From VMCP01 sp964492925 (GTDB lineage: Bacteria; Bacteroidota; Bacteroidia; NS11-12g; UBA955): DNA of 40,030 nucleotides. The DNA lies in the NCBI GenBank assembly GCA_964492925.1, contig CAZBMF010000005.1:1-40030 (forward strand). Reading direction: 5' to 3'. The notes under the pieces are model-generated. The model was not told where the DNA came from. It ran no database searches and was given only the letters and a program-made list of their open reading frames with translations. Position numbers and translations under genes: made by a program. Shown here piece by piece: positions 1 to 8,069 of the stretch. How positions within the stretch are numbered: position 1 is the stretch's first letter; the number at the start of each line of letters is the position of its first letter.

Positions 1-904
1 TGCAAAAATACAAAATTGAAACGAAAGAACGATAATTATCTTGAAATAACCCTAAGAGTTGTATCACCAAACGTGCTGAAATCCACACAATTAATATGGA
101 TAACACAATCAGAGACAATTGAATATCCTGAAATTTTGAACCATTGTAATAGGTAATCAGGAAAATTGGAAGCATAAAAAGAGAGAAAGCAAAGTTTACA
201 TTGATTTGACGTTGAATCTGTCTTTTCCACAATTCTGCAATTTCCATGCTGCTGGTAAATGCAAATTGAACCAAATAGTGAAGTCCGAAAACAACCGACA
301 CAAAGACCAAAGCCAATACATAGGTAATCAAACTATTCAAACGCACATATTCAGAGGTAATGATGTACAAAAGTACTCCCTGACAAAAAACCAACAGACC
401 AATAAAATAGGCGTGAATACTCCCTGCAATGCTACTTACTTTTTGCTCTCTAATTAAGTCTTCAAAGTAGTATTTCTTGATGAAACTTTTGAATCTCAAT
501 TCCATTTGTTTTGCAAAAACAGAGCGATAATAAATGAAGTATAAAATAATAAACACGCTCAATCCGAAAAACCAAAATCTTCCTCGTGCAACCCTCAAAT
601 AGGTTTCGTGCAAAAATGGATTGAAAGGATCTGGAGAAACGGCTACCCTTTTCGAAGGCAATTTTACTGTAGTTGGATAATACAACTGTGCTTTTAATGA
701 ATCTGTTTTAAATGAATCACAAAACATTTTAGCATGATATTCATCCCAAGTTAACCGGCGAGTGCCCGAATCTGATTCAATGTTAAGGTTGATTTGACTA
801 GTGTCTATGGGTTGATTTTGCGCGGTTACAGGAATAGACAAGAGCAGGAAACAACAAATCATCATTAATTTGCTCAATCCTAAATGAATACTCATCGCCC
901 TCAT
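1..904 (-). CDS. DUF4271 family membrane protein (partial, cut by window edge)
   Basis: I translated this by hand from the ATG at 904 down to base 2: 301 codons with no stop, so the gene continues past the left edge. The N-terminus has a hydrophobic signal-like segment ending in VTAQNQ. A proline- and serine-rich stretch of about 90 residues follows. Then come several membrane segments (around FWFFGLSVFIILYFIYY, HAYFIGLLVFCQGVLLYII, VLALVFVSVVFGLHYLVQF, FSLFMLPIFLITYY and SLIVLSILIVWISARLV). The order of segments and the FEDLIREQK motif after the first one match the Bacteroidota DUF4271 family, whose function is unknown to me. A second in-frame ATG at 895 is an alternative start. The gene is divergent from hemW. 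A -7-like TATTTTTG lies 7 nt before the ATG. Confidence 0.85.
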   Translation of the reverse strand, partial: MRAMSIHLGLSKLMMICCFLLLSIPVTAQNQPIDTSQINLNIESDSGTRRLTWDEYHAKMFCDSFKTDSLKAQLYYPTTVKLPSKRVAVSPDPFNPFLHETYLRVARGRFWFFGLSVFIILYFIYYRSVFAKQMELRFKSFIKKYYFEDLIREQKVSSIAGSIHAYFIGLLVFCQGVLLYIITSEYVRLNSLITYVLALVFVSVVFGLHYLVQFAFTSSMEIAELWKRQIQRQINVNFAFSLFMLPIFLITYYNGSKFQDIQLSLIVLSILIVWISARLVIQLLGLFQDNYRSFVSILYFC

Positions 905-911
905 GTTGTTG

Positions 912-919
912 CAAAAATA
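912..919 (-). promoter_or_regulatory. -7 promoter element (TATTTTTG) of the DUF4271 gene
   Basis: On the minus strand TATTTTTG matches the Bacteroidota -7 consensus TAnnTTTG exactly. It ends 7 nt before the ATG at 904. I found no TTG about 20 nt upstream, so the -33 half is weak or missing. If active, the transcript would have almost no 5' leader. Confidence 0.4.
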
Positions 920-922
920 ATT

Positions 923-939
923 GTTTCTCACGGAGAAAC
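923..939. promoter_or_regulatory. Inverted repeat GTTTCTC-acg-GAGAAAC between divergent genes
   Basis: A perfect 7-bp inverted repeat with a 3-nt spacer lies between the divergent DUF4271 gene and hemW, just upstream of the DUF4271 -7 element. A palindromic GCATGC follows at 940-945. It could be an operator or a small hairpin. No run of T follows, so it is not a terminator. The regulatory role is inference. Confidence 0.3.
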
Positions 940-1002
940 GCATGCATCTTTAGATTATTTTACTTAGAAGTTTTGAATTTTTATACTGAACTTCGCAATC
1001 TC

Positions 1003-2124
1003 TTGGCGGGCATTTATATTCATATTCCATTTTGCAGAAAAGCTTGCTCTTATTGCAACTTTCATTTTAGTACATCCCTGAAAAATTCAGACCTAATGAT
1101 TGAGGCCATGGTAAAAGAAATTACCCTGCGTTCTGAAGAATTATCTGGAGAAGTCATTGAATCTGTTTATTTTGGCGGGGGGACACCTTCCCTACTCACC
1201 AATTTGCAAATGGGTGCATTGTTTAAGGCCCTTGAACAACAATTCAATCTGTCTCAAGTAAAAGAGATTACACTAGAAGCAAACCCTGAAGACATTAATA
1301 TTGATTCGTTGGCTATGTGGAAGTCAATGGGAATTAATCGCTTGAGTATTGGCATTCAATCGCTCAATGAAATTGAGTTGGAAAAAATGAACCGCAACCA
1401 TAACGCTGAACAATCCAAAATGACCGTGAAATTGTGTTTGGAAGCGGGATTTGACCTATTAACGTTAGATTTAATTTATGGAAGTCCATGGAAATCCAAT
1501 AAACAGTGGGAAGCCGAAATCGACTGGGCATTGAATTCCGGAATCAATCATTTATCGGCATACGCGCTCACAATTGAACCAAAGACGGTATTGTCTCACA
1601 AAATCAAAACAAAAAAAGAAATCCCTCCAGTTGACGAAACCACCATAGAGCAATTTCAACTATTACAAGATAAAATTGATGCATCATCTTGGAAAGCATA
1701 TGAAATCAGCAATTATTGTAAACCGGGTTCAGAGGCTGTTCACAACAGTAATTATTGGGCAGGGAAAAAATACATTGGAATTGGTCCTTCGGCACATTCT
1801 TTCAATGGGCAATCACGGAGGTGGAACATTGCCAACAACACTCAATATATCCAATTGGTACAAACAGAGGAACCCTATTTTGAAACAGAAATTTTAACTC
1901 AGGAAAACAGGGCCAATGAATTAATAATGACACAATTGCGAAGAAGCATTGGATTGAATATGAATGAGATTTTAATCGATTTCCCTAATTGGAGAAAAAA
2001 CAACTCTCGGAAAATTGAATCTTTGATAATTGAAAATCACATTATATTAAAAGATGATTTTTTAATGTTAACAAATTCAGGAAAGCTTATTTCCGATTAT
2101 ATTATTTCAGAATTAATGATTTAA
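1003..2124 (+). CDS. hemW: HemW-type radical SAM protein (heme chaperone / coproporphyrinogen oxidase-like)
   Basis: The protein is about 373 residues from a TTG start at 1003, which gives the typical N-terminus M-A-G-I-Y-I-H-I-P-F-C. An in-frame TTG at 973 would add ten non-conserved residues, so I prefer 1003. Cys11, Cys15 and Cys18 form the CxxxCxxC [4Fe-4S]-SAM motif. They are followed by the glycine-rich YFGGGTPS SAM-binding segment, LEANPED, and the IGIQSL and IYGSPW motifs. The HNSNYW and GIGPSAHSF motifs are typical of the HemN/HemW family. HemW is known as a heme-inserting chaperone rather than a true coproporphyrinogen oxidase, and the short N-terminus agrees with HemW and not HemN. 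It is divergent from the DUF4271 gene. The next gene downstream is unrelated. Confidence 0.9.
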   Translation: MAGIYIHIPFCRKACSYCNFHFSTSLKNSDLMIEAMVKEITLRSEELSGEVIESVYFGGGTPSLLTNLQMGALFKALEQQFNLSQVKEITLEANPEDINIDSLAMWKSMGINRLSIGIQSLNEIELEKMNRNHNAEQSKMTVKLCLEAGFDLLTLDLIYGSPWKSNKQWEAEIDWALNSGINHLSAYALTIEPKTVLSHKIKTKKEIPPVDETTIEQFQLLQDKIDASSWKAYEISNYCKPGSEAVHNSNYWAGKKYIGIGPSAHSFNGQSRRWNIANNTQYIQLVQTEEPYFETEILTQENRANELIMTQLRRSIGLNMNEILIDFPNWRKNNSRKIESLIIENHIILKDDFLMLTNSGKLISDYIISELMI

Positions 2125-2235
2125 TTTTTGAATAGTTGTCTATTTTCTGCAATATTATAATCATTTAATTTTTTATATGACAACCAATTAGTGAAAAATA
2201 CCGTCTATCTTTACAGCCCCAATTTTGTTTATTTT

Positions 2236-4422
2236 ATGAAAAAAATTTCTTACCTTATATTGAGTTTATTCTTATTAGCTCAAGCTACGATATCAGCTCA
2301 AGGAACCACTGCCAAAGTTGATTTCACCACAAGCACCAATTGCCTAAAAATTGAGGCAAAGCCAACAACTTACGACAGTTCCTGCACGACTGTAACATGG
2401 GTATTGGGCAGTAGCTCTTCAACCACCTACAGTGGACCTTATTTTTCATACACATTCTCCTCACCGGGAACATATCAGGTTTGCATGAAATATAAAAATA
2501 GCTGCACCAAATGGGATACAACTATTTGCAAATCAGTAACAGTAGATACTTGTCCTTGTAGTTGGACTCCATATGTCGTATTGACAAAAGACTCAGCAGA
2601 TTGCTACAAGTATAAATATATGGCTTATCCAGCCAACACCAGCAGCAGTGCCGCGGGCAAATTTACCTATGTAATCAATTTTGGAGACGGATCAATTTAC
2701 AGTACAACAAGAGATGGCTATCATACATTTAGCAAAAACGGAACATATAAAGTTTGTGCGTATGTAAAATATACATTGTCTAACGGTAAATATTGTGTTC
2801 AAACATACTGTAAAACCATTACCGTTAATTGCGCAAAAAAATGCACTTGGAATGCACCAAGTATTTCTTATACAAACAAATGTAATTCTTATAGATTTAC
2901 TGCTACCGATCAAAAAGATTCATGTGTGTACTACAAATGGAGTATTGATTCAGGAATAGCAAATTATACAACATATGGCACGGTGGCTGAATATAAGTTT
3001 AAAACTAAAGGATACCATAAAATCAAATTAACTTATTATAACGCTTGTACAGGATGTGATACCAGCATCACCAAATATATTTACGACACCTGTATGACGG
3101 TTTGCAATTGGACTGGATCGGGTGTTAATTTCACAAAAACAAATTGTTATTCATACACTTACGAAGCAAACTACATCAAAGACACATGTATAACTTATAC
3201 CTTTATTGTTGGAAATAAAGTAATCAGCAATAACCGATTGAACAATGTATATTTCACTGCAAATGGATTGTATAGCATTGGATATCGCTATTACAACAAA
3301 TGCAATGGCTGCGATACCATGATTTGGACAAAGGTTGAAGTAACGTGTTTTACAAAAAAATGCACTTGGCCCACAAACATAGGATTTACCACCAAATTGG
3401 CAACTTGTCCTTATTTGGTCATGACAGCCAACAATACCTATGATTCATGTTTGGTATATAAATGTTATGTAAACGATTCTTTGGCCCCTAAATATGGAAA
3501 CAGTGGCAATCAATTTTATTTCCGAATGCCAAAGAACGGAACGTATAAAATTTGCATGAAAATATACAATCCATGCACGGGTTGTGACACAACAATATGT
3601 TCAAGTTGGACAACAGATTGCATTAAAACTTCAAAATGCACTTGGCCAAATATTAATTGGGGATACAATTACAAATGCAAAACTTACACATTTGAAGCAA
3701 CAAACACCACCGACTCTTGCATCAGCTATTCATATAAAATTGGCACCAATACTGGAAGTATGGTCACAATAAATGGCAGGTTGGCTACTTATGAATTTCC
3801 ATCAAATGGCACATACAATGTATGTTTATGGTTGAAAAATGGTTGCACAAATTGCGATACAATGATATGCAAAACCATTGTTGTTAATTGCACTACCACA
3901 AACAAATGCAACTGGAATTCACCTGGATTCAGTTATAGCAGATCAAGTGTAGATTCTTGTATGTACACATTTGAAGCCAAAAATTTAAATAACGTATGCA
4001 TTACATATAAATGGTATATTGGAGATTCTTCAAATACACAAATATTAACTGGAAGATTGGTACAATATAAATTTGGGGCAACGGGAGTACATCACGTATA
4101 TTTAATTCTAACAGACACTTGTAACAAATGCGATACATTTATCCATAAAGAAATAACAAACAATTGTTACGGGGTGAACACAACCAATGTTTCCAACAAT
4201 ATCGTGAACATTTTCCCTAATCCTATCAAAAATGAACTACATATTGAAACTGTACAAAAATCAAACATCATTATTTTTGATCCTTTAGGCAGAAAAATTG
4301 GAGATTTCAAAACAGAAAATGAAAAACTCGAACTAAATACATCAAGTTGGTCGAGTGGAATTTATTTCATTCACATAAATTCAAACAATCAAACTGAAAA
4401 AATAAAAATCCTAAAACAATAA
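2236..4422 (+). CDS. Cysteine-rich seven-module T9SS-exported surface protein
   Basis: The protein is 728 residues from the ATG at 2236, giving a clean signal peptide (MKKISYLILSLFLLAQATISAQ). An in-frame GTG at 2191 would bury that signal, so it is rejected. Seven modules of about 70-98 residues follow, starting near 36, 106, 203, 290, 376, 468 and 558. Modules 2-7 begin with C-[STN]-W. Modules 3-7 end with C-x-x-C-D-T (271, 357, 447, 537, 629). Each has a SCxxYxW-like central pair and a G-[TV]-[YH]-x-[VI] strand, like PKD/Ig beta-sandwich domains. Residues 655-728 are a T9SS type A sorting domain (FPNPIKNELHIE, FDPLGRKIG, LNTSSWSSGIYFIHI). It is predicted to be exported and anchored at the cell surface, probably disulfide-stabilised. 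The ligand is unknown. A strong terminator follows at once, so it is likely monocistronic. Confidence 0.85.
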   Translation: MKKISYLILSLFLLAQATISAQGTTAKVDFTTSTNCLKIEAKPTTYDSSCTTVTWVLGSSSSTTYSGPYFSYTFSSPGTYQVCMKYKNSCTKWDTTICKSVTVDTCPCSWTPYVVLTKDSADCYKYKYMAYPANTSSSAAGKFTYVINFGDGSIYSTTRDGYHTFSKNGTYKVCAYVKYTLSNGKYCVQTYCKTITVNCAKKCTWNAPSISYTNKCNSYRFTATDQKDSCVYYKWSIDSGIANYTTYGTVAEYKFKTKGYHKIKLTYYNACTGCDTSITKYIYDTCMTVCNWTGSGVNFTKTNCYSYTYEANYIKDTCITYTFIVGNKVISNNRLNNVYFTANGLYSIGYRYYNKCNGCDTMIWTKVEVTCFTKKCTWPTNIGFTTKLATCPYLVMTANNTYDSCLVYKCYVNDSLAPKYGNSGNQFYFRMPKNGTYKICMKIYNPCTGCDTTICSSWTTDCIKTSKCTWPNINWGYNYKCKTYTFEATNTTDSCISYSYKIGTNTGSMVTINGRLATYEFPSNGTYNVCLWLKNGCTNCDTMICKTIVVNCTTTNKCNWNSPGFSYSRSSVDSCMYTFEAKNLNNVCITYKWYIGDSSNTQILTGRLVQYKFGATGVHHVYLILTDTCNKCDTFIHKEITNNCYGVNTTNVSNNIVNIFPNPIKNELHIETVQKSNIIIFDPLGRKIGDFKTENEKLELNTSSWSSGIYFIHINSNNQTEKIKILKQ

Positions 4423-4460
4423 AAACAAAAGCCCTTGATATCAAGGGCTTTTGTTTTTTA
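4423..4460 (+). terminator. Intrinsic terminator after the Cys-rich T9SS gene
   Basis: A perfect 16-bp inverted repeat (4423-4438 with 4441-4456, core GCCCTTGA/TCAAGGGC) is followed by a run of T. It starts right after the stop codon. Confidence 0.9.
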
Positions 4461-4477
4461 TGATAAACATCATTTTA

Positions 4478-4503
4478 TTTGTATAAATAAGAACGTATTT
4501 TTG
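4478..4503 (+). promoter_or_regulatory. Possible promoter of the uspA-like gene
   Basis: TATTTTTG at 4496-4503 fits the -7 consensus TAnnTTTG and lies 16 nt before the ATG at 4520. A TTTG at 4478-4481 could be the -33 element, but the spacing of 14 nt is shorter than the usual 17-23. Confidence 0.35.
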
Positions 4504-4519
4504 AATTAAAATTAGCATC

Positions 4520-5389
4520 ATGGATAGAAAAACGAATAATAACATTTTAGTCCCAACCGACTTTTCAGATGTAGCGGAATGTGCTTTAAAGCATGCAATT
4601 AAAGTTGCTCAAGCATACAAGAACGAAATTACACTTCTTTTTATCATGGAAGAAGGAATTTTGGGAGGGTTATTTTCAGGCTCACAGTCGGAGGTAATGA
4701 AAGATGCAATTGCAACAAAATTGCAACTTAAAGCAGACGAAATAAGCAAAGCTACAGGTATCAAAGTTTCAACCCGAATTGGTAAAGGCAAAGTTTACAA
4801 AACAGTTTCTGAAATTGCCAATGAAGAAAATTTTGATTCTATCATCATGGGATCTCATGGAGCATCTGGATTAGAACAAATAGTTGGATCTAATGCATCA
4901 AGAACCATTCAGTATGCTGAAGTTCCGGTAGTTGTTGTGAAAAATTCAAATATTTCTGACCATGGATATTCAAAAATTGTCATGCCAATTGACTTAACCA
5001 TTGAAACCAGACAAAAAGTAGATTGGGGTATTCATGTGGCTAAAAAGTTCAACTCTGAAATTCACGTAGTTTACTCTAAATCGAACGACGAATACCTTGA
5101 CCGTAAAATTCAAAACAACATTGCACAAGTTGAATTTGATTTGAAAGCAGGCAATGTAAAATACACCATTTACGAATTTAAAGATGGTTTGATGGATAAT
5201 TTTGCAACAGAAATTCACAACTATGCAAACATTGTAAACGCTGATCTAATTTTGGCAATGACACATACTGAAAAAGGTATTTCAGAAATGCTAATTGGAA
5301 CTTTAACTCAACAATTGGTTAACCGTTCTAGCAATGTTGCAATCATGTGCATCCACCCTCGCGAAACAGCTTTCACATACGATTATTAA
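4520..5389 (+). CDS. Universal stress protein, tandem UspA domains
   Basis: The protein is 289 residues with two Usp folds in tandem. Domain 1 (about 8-145) starts with ILVPTDFSDVAECALKHAI and carries the ATP-binding glycine signature in MGSHGASG...VGSNAS, ending in EVPVVVVKN. Domain 2 (about 150-280) starts IVMPIDLT and has a degenerate signature (MTHTEKGISEMLIGTL), so it probably does not bind ATP in the same way. Known family role: soluble cytoplasmic stress and starvation proteins. The two-domain form of about 280 residues is common in Bacteroidota. It stands alone, between a strong upstream terminator and a bidirectional downstream terminator. Confidence 0.9.
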   Translation: MDRKTNNNILVPTDFSDVAECALKHAIKVAQAYKNEITLLFIMEEGILGGLFSGSQSEVMKDAIATKLQLKADEISKATGIKVSTRIGKGKVYKTVSEIANEENFDSIIMGSHGASGLEQIVGSNASRTIQYAEVPVVVVKNSNISDHGYSKIVMPIDLTIETRQKVDWGIHVAKKFNSEIHVVYSKSNDEYLDRKIQNNIAQVEFDLKAGNVKYTIYEFKDGLMDNFATEIHNYANIVNADLILAMTHTEKGISEMLIGTLTQQLVNRSSNVAIMCIHPRETAFTYDY

Positions 5390-5403
5390 TCTTCGCCACC
5401 TAT

Positions 5404-5445
5404 AAAAAACAAAAAGAGCGGCATTTGCCGCTCTTTTTGTTTTTT
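5404..5445. terminator. Bidirectional terminator between uspA-like gene and TonB receptor
   Basis: A perfect 20-bp inverted repeat (5404-5423 with 5426-5445) has a GC core AGAGCGGCA/TGCCGCTCT, a 2-nt loop, and runs of A and T on both sides. It can end transcription of the plus-strand Usp gene and the minus-strand receptor gene that converge here. Confidence 0.9.
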
Positions 5446-5461
5446 ATAGACTTCAATTTCA

Positions 5462-7885
5462 TTAAAAGTCGAAAATCACCCCAATGGTTGGCAAAACAGT
5501 TCCAGAACTATTGGGAAGGTAATCTTTTAAGTACACATTTGAATTGTTTGGATCTTTCACCAAATTGCCCGCATTGTCTTGACGCGCTATCAATGTATTT
5601 GGTCCCTCATATTTATAATTAAAGAAATTCTGAATATCTAAATACAGGTTTAAAGACCATTTCTTCTTGTACCAAACCTTATCAATTCTAAAATCAAATT
5701 GATTAAAATTACCCAATCTCATGGAATTCAAACGGTTATAATCAGGAATTGCAACACCTCTTACATTCCAATTGGCTACATTCATTGATGTAATTTCGTC
5801 ATTTGGTGTATAAGGCCTACCTGTTACAAATCTCCACTTACCCCCTATTTCCCAGTTCTTTTTCAATTTCTTACCTACTACCACACTTAAAGTATGACGA
5901 CTATCCCATGCGCTGGCTATCAAATTGTTGTTTTTGTCTGCAAATTGACTCCAAGCAAGCGTATAACTCAATATTCCATACAATCCACTCCTTGACCTTT
6001 TTTGAACCAAAAACTCGGCTCCGTATGCCAATCCTTTAGACACAGAAGATATCGGTTCATTTCCAACAACTGCAAAGTCAGCTCCCAAATTACCTAAGCT
6101 AATGCTGTCATTGAGCGACATTGGATAATTGTCGTAAACTTTGTAAAATCCTTCCAACGTTATTTTAGTTTCTTGTCCTTGATTGTATTGAAAACCTGCA
6201 GAAATCATTCTGTTTCTGATGTACTTCACACGGCTTTGATTGGCAAATTTCCCTGTAGAATCTTTGTAACCCAATACTGTATAGGCCGGTAACTGATAAA
6301 ATTGTCCGATATTTGCATTAAAAAACAATTTATCCTTCACCGGAACGGAAACGGATGCAGAAATGGTTGGCTGAGCGAACGGGTTTCTGGTGTTATCGCC
6401 ATAGCTAGATCCATCAAAACGTGTTGCCAAAGACAGTAAAGTGCCATTGCCAATGGTTCCAGAAACTCTTCCAAATGCGCTGTATTTGAAAGTTTCCATC
6501 AAGCTATTGAATGAAAATTCAATGGGTTGTGGCAAATAAGGTTTAATAATTTTGTTATATGAATTCACCGAATATTTCACATATTCCATTCCACCGCCGG
6601 TCATCCAATTCCAATTGTTGTATTTTCCAGAATGTTCAACACGCAATTTATTTTCGGCCTCTCTCGAAATAAATCTCAAATTCAAATTTTCAGCCTTTGT
6701 ATCATCGTTATTCACATATTTAAAGGTCTCATTGTTAAGCATGTTACGACTCAAGAAAACCTGCGTTTTATTTTTTTGTCCAAAATGCGTATAAATTGCC
6801 CCAAATGTATAATTCCATTGGTTATAACTGGGTAAATATCCTAATATATACTTATTGGATCTAAGTTTTATAGAGTCTGTTATTCCATCGTTCACTCCCA
6901 CGTTTAATTTAAAAAAATCAACGGCACCCACAGTTATGAAGGTTAAATTGTCTTTTCCTTTTAGTTGAATTTTAACTTTTCCTTGGTAATCGATAAAGTT
7001 GGGTAAAAATGGCAATTTCAACAAGGTGAATAAGCCTTGTAGATAACTTTGGCGAGCTGAGAAAATATAACTTACTTTCTTACTTTTACCAATAGGACCA
7101 TCAGCGGTAAACCCTAAATCTGAACTTCCAACGGTGAATCTATACTTCGATTTTTGCAAGTTGCCATCAATCTGTTGAAAATCCATCACAGCACTGAGTC
7201 CATTTGCATAATTAACAGGAAATGCACCTGTGTAAAAGTTTACGTTCTTTATAAAATTCACATTCAACAATCCCACAGGTCCACCCGTACTTCCCTGCGT
7301 TTGAAAATGATTGATAATTGGAATTTCAATTCCATCTAAATAAAATTTATTTTCTGCAGGAGAACCTCCGCGTATTACAACATCATTTCTAAAACCTGGA
7401 ATGGTTATCACACCGGGTAAGGATTGAATAATTTTAGAAATATCTCTGTTTCCACCGGGATTTTTTTCAATTTCACGAATTGAAAGTTCTTGCGAAGACA
7501 CAGGGCTCTCAGCATTTCTTTTTTGGAGGGATGATCTTCTAATTTCTACTTGGCCTACACCTTGTGCCAATGACTCCATTTCAACAACAATTGAATTCTG
7601 TTTATCAAAGGTGAATAATTGTTCATAACTACTCGCAGATTTATAGCCATCTAATTCAGCTAGAACAGAATAGAACCCTGGCTCCAAATCTTTGAGTTCA
7701 AATTCTCCAATTTCATTCGATATTGCAACAATATTCGATCGGTTAATCGATAATTTCACCCCTTTAATTGGGGCATTTGTTACATTGTCTAACACTTTAC
7801 CTTTTATGGTAATTCCCTGAGCATCAGCGTCCCTCAAGACAAAAAACGCAATTAATGCGAAAATAAAACGATAAATGTTTTGCAT
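5462..7885 (-). CDS. TonB-dependent outer-membrane receptor with N-terminal carboxypeptidase-regulatory-like domain
   Basis: The protein is 807 residues with signal peptide MQNIYRFIFALIAFFVLRDADAQ. Residues about 27-105 are a CarboxypepD_reg-like beta-sandwich (IKGKVLDNVTNAPIKGVKLSI...GEFELKDLEPGFYSV). The plug domain follows (about 125-235: NRDISKIIQSLPGV, FRNDVVIRGGSPAENKFYLDGIEI, YTGAFPVNYANGLSAVMD). The rest is a beta-barrel ending in aromatic residue F (IGVIFDF), as expected for BAM-inserted proteins. It should import an unknown substrate using TonB energy. No SusD-like lipoprotein gene is next to it, so it is not a canonical Sus pair. Both flanks are plus-strand genes, so it is transcribed alone. 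Confidence 0.92.
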   Translation of the reverse strand: MQNIYRFIFALIAFFVLRDADAQGITIKGKVLDNVTNAPIKGVKLSINRSNIVAISNEIGEFELKDLEPGFYSVLAELDGYKSASSYEQLFTFDKQNSIVVEMESLAQGVGQVEIRRSSLQKRNAESPVSSQELSIREIEKNPGGNRDISKIIQSLPGVITIPGFRNDVVIRGGSPAENKFYLDGIEIPIINHFQTQGSTGGPVGLLNVNFIKNVNFYTGAFPVNYANGLSAVMDFQQIDGNLQKSKYRFTVGSSDLGFTADGPIGKSKKVSYIFSARQSYLQGLFTLLKLPFLPNFIDYQGKVKIQLKGKDNLTFITVGAVDFFKLNVGVNDGITDSIKLRSNKYILGYLPSYNQWNYTFGAIYTHFGQKNKTQVFLSRNMLNNETFKYVNNDDTKAENLNLRFISREAENKLRVEHSGKYNNWNWMTGGGMEYVKYSVNSYNKIIKPYLPQPIEFSFNSLMETFKYSAFGRVSGTIGNGTLLSLATRFDGSSYGDNTRNPFAQPTISASVSVPVKDKLFFNANIGQFYQLPAYTVLGYKDSTGKFANQSRVKYIRNRMISAGFQYNQGQETKITLEGFYKVYDNYPMSLNDSISLGNLGADFAVVGNEPISSVSKGLAYGAEFLVQKRSRSGLYGILSYTLAWSQFADKNNNLIASAWDSRHTLSVVVGKKLKKNWEIGGKWRFVTGRPYTPNDEITSMNVANWNVRGVAIPDYNRLNSMRLGNFNQFDFRIDKVWYKKKWSLNLYLDIQNFFNYKYEGPNTLIARQDNAGNLVKDPNNSNVYLKDYLPNSSGTVLPTIGVIFDF

Positions 7886-8069
7886 AATTCAATAAGTAAA
7901 CAATTTTGTAAATAAACGGTTTGAAAATTGAACAAAAAAAGACAGATAAATTAAAAGCAAGCACAAAATGAGTATATTGTGTGAACAAAAGAACGACAAA
8001 TCGTCATGAAAACTAGTTTGGCAAGCTTTTAGTAAAGAGAATAAAACATTAACTTCGCACTTTTAACCT

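Noticed and set aside
206..457. Plus-strand ORF of 83 codons near the left edge
   Set aside because: It is antisense to the DUF4271 gene, which has a long intact frame with membrane segments and matches a known family.
8017..8057. Possible secA promoter (TTTG at 8017-8020, TAACTTCG at 8050-8057)
   Set aside because: The spacing of 29 nt is too long and the -7 has a mismatch.
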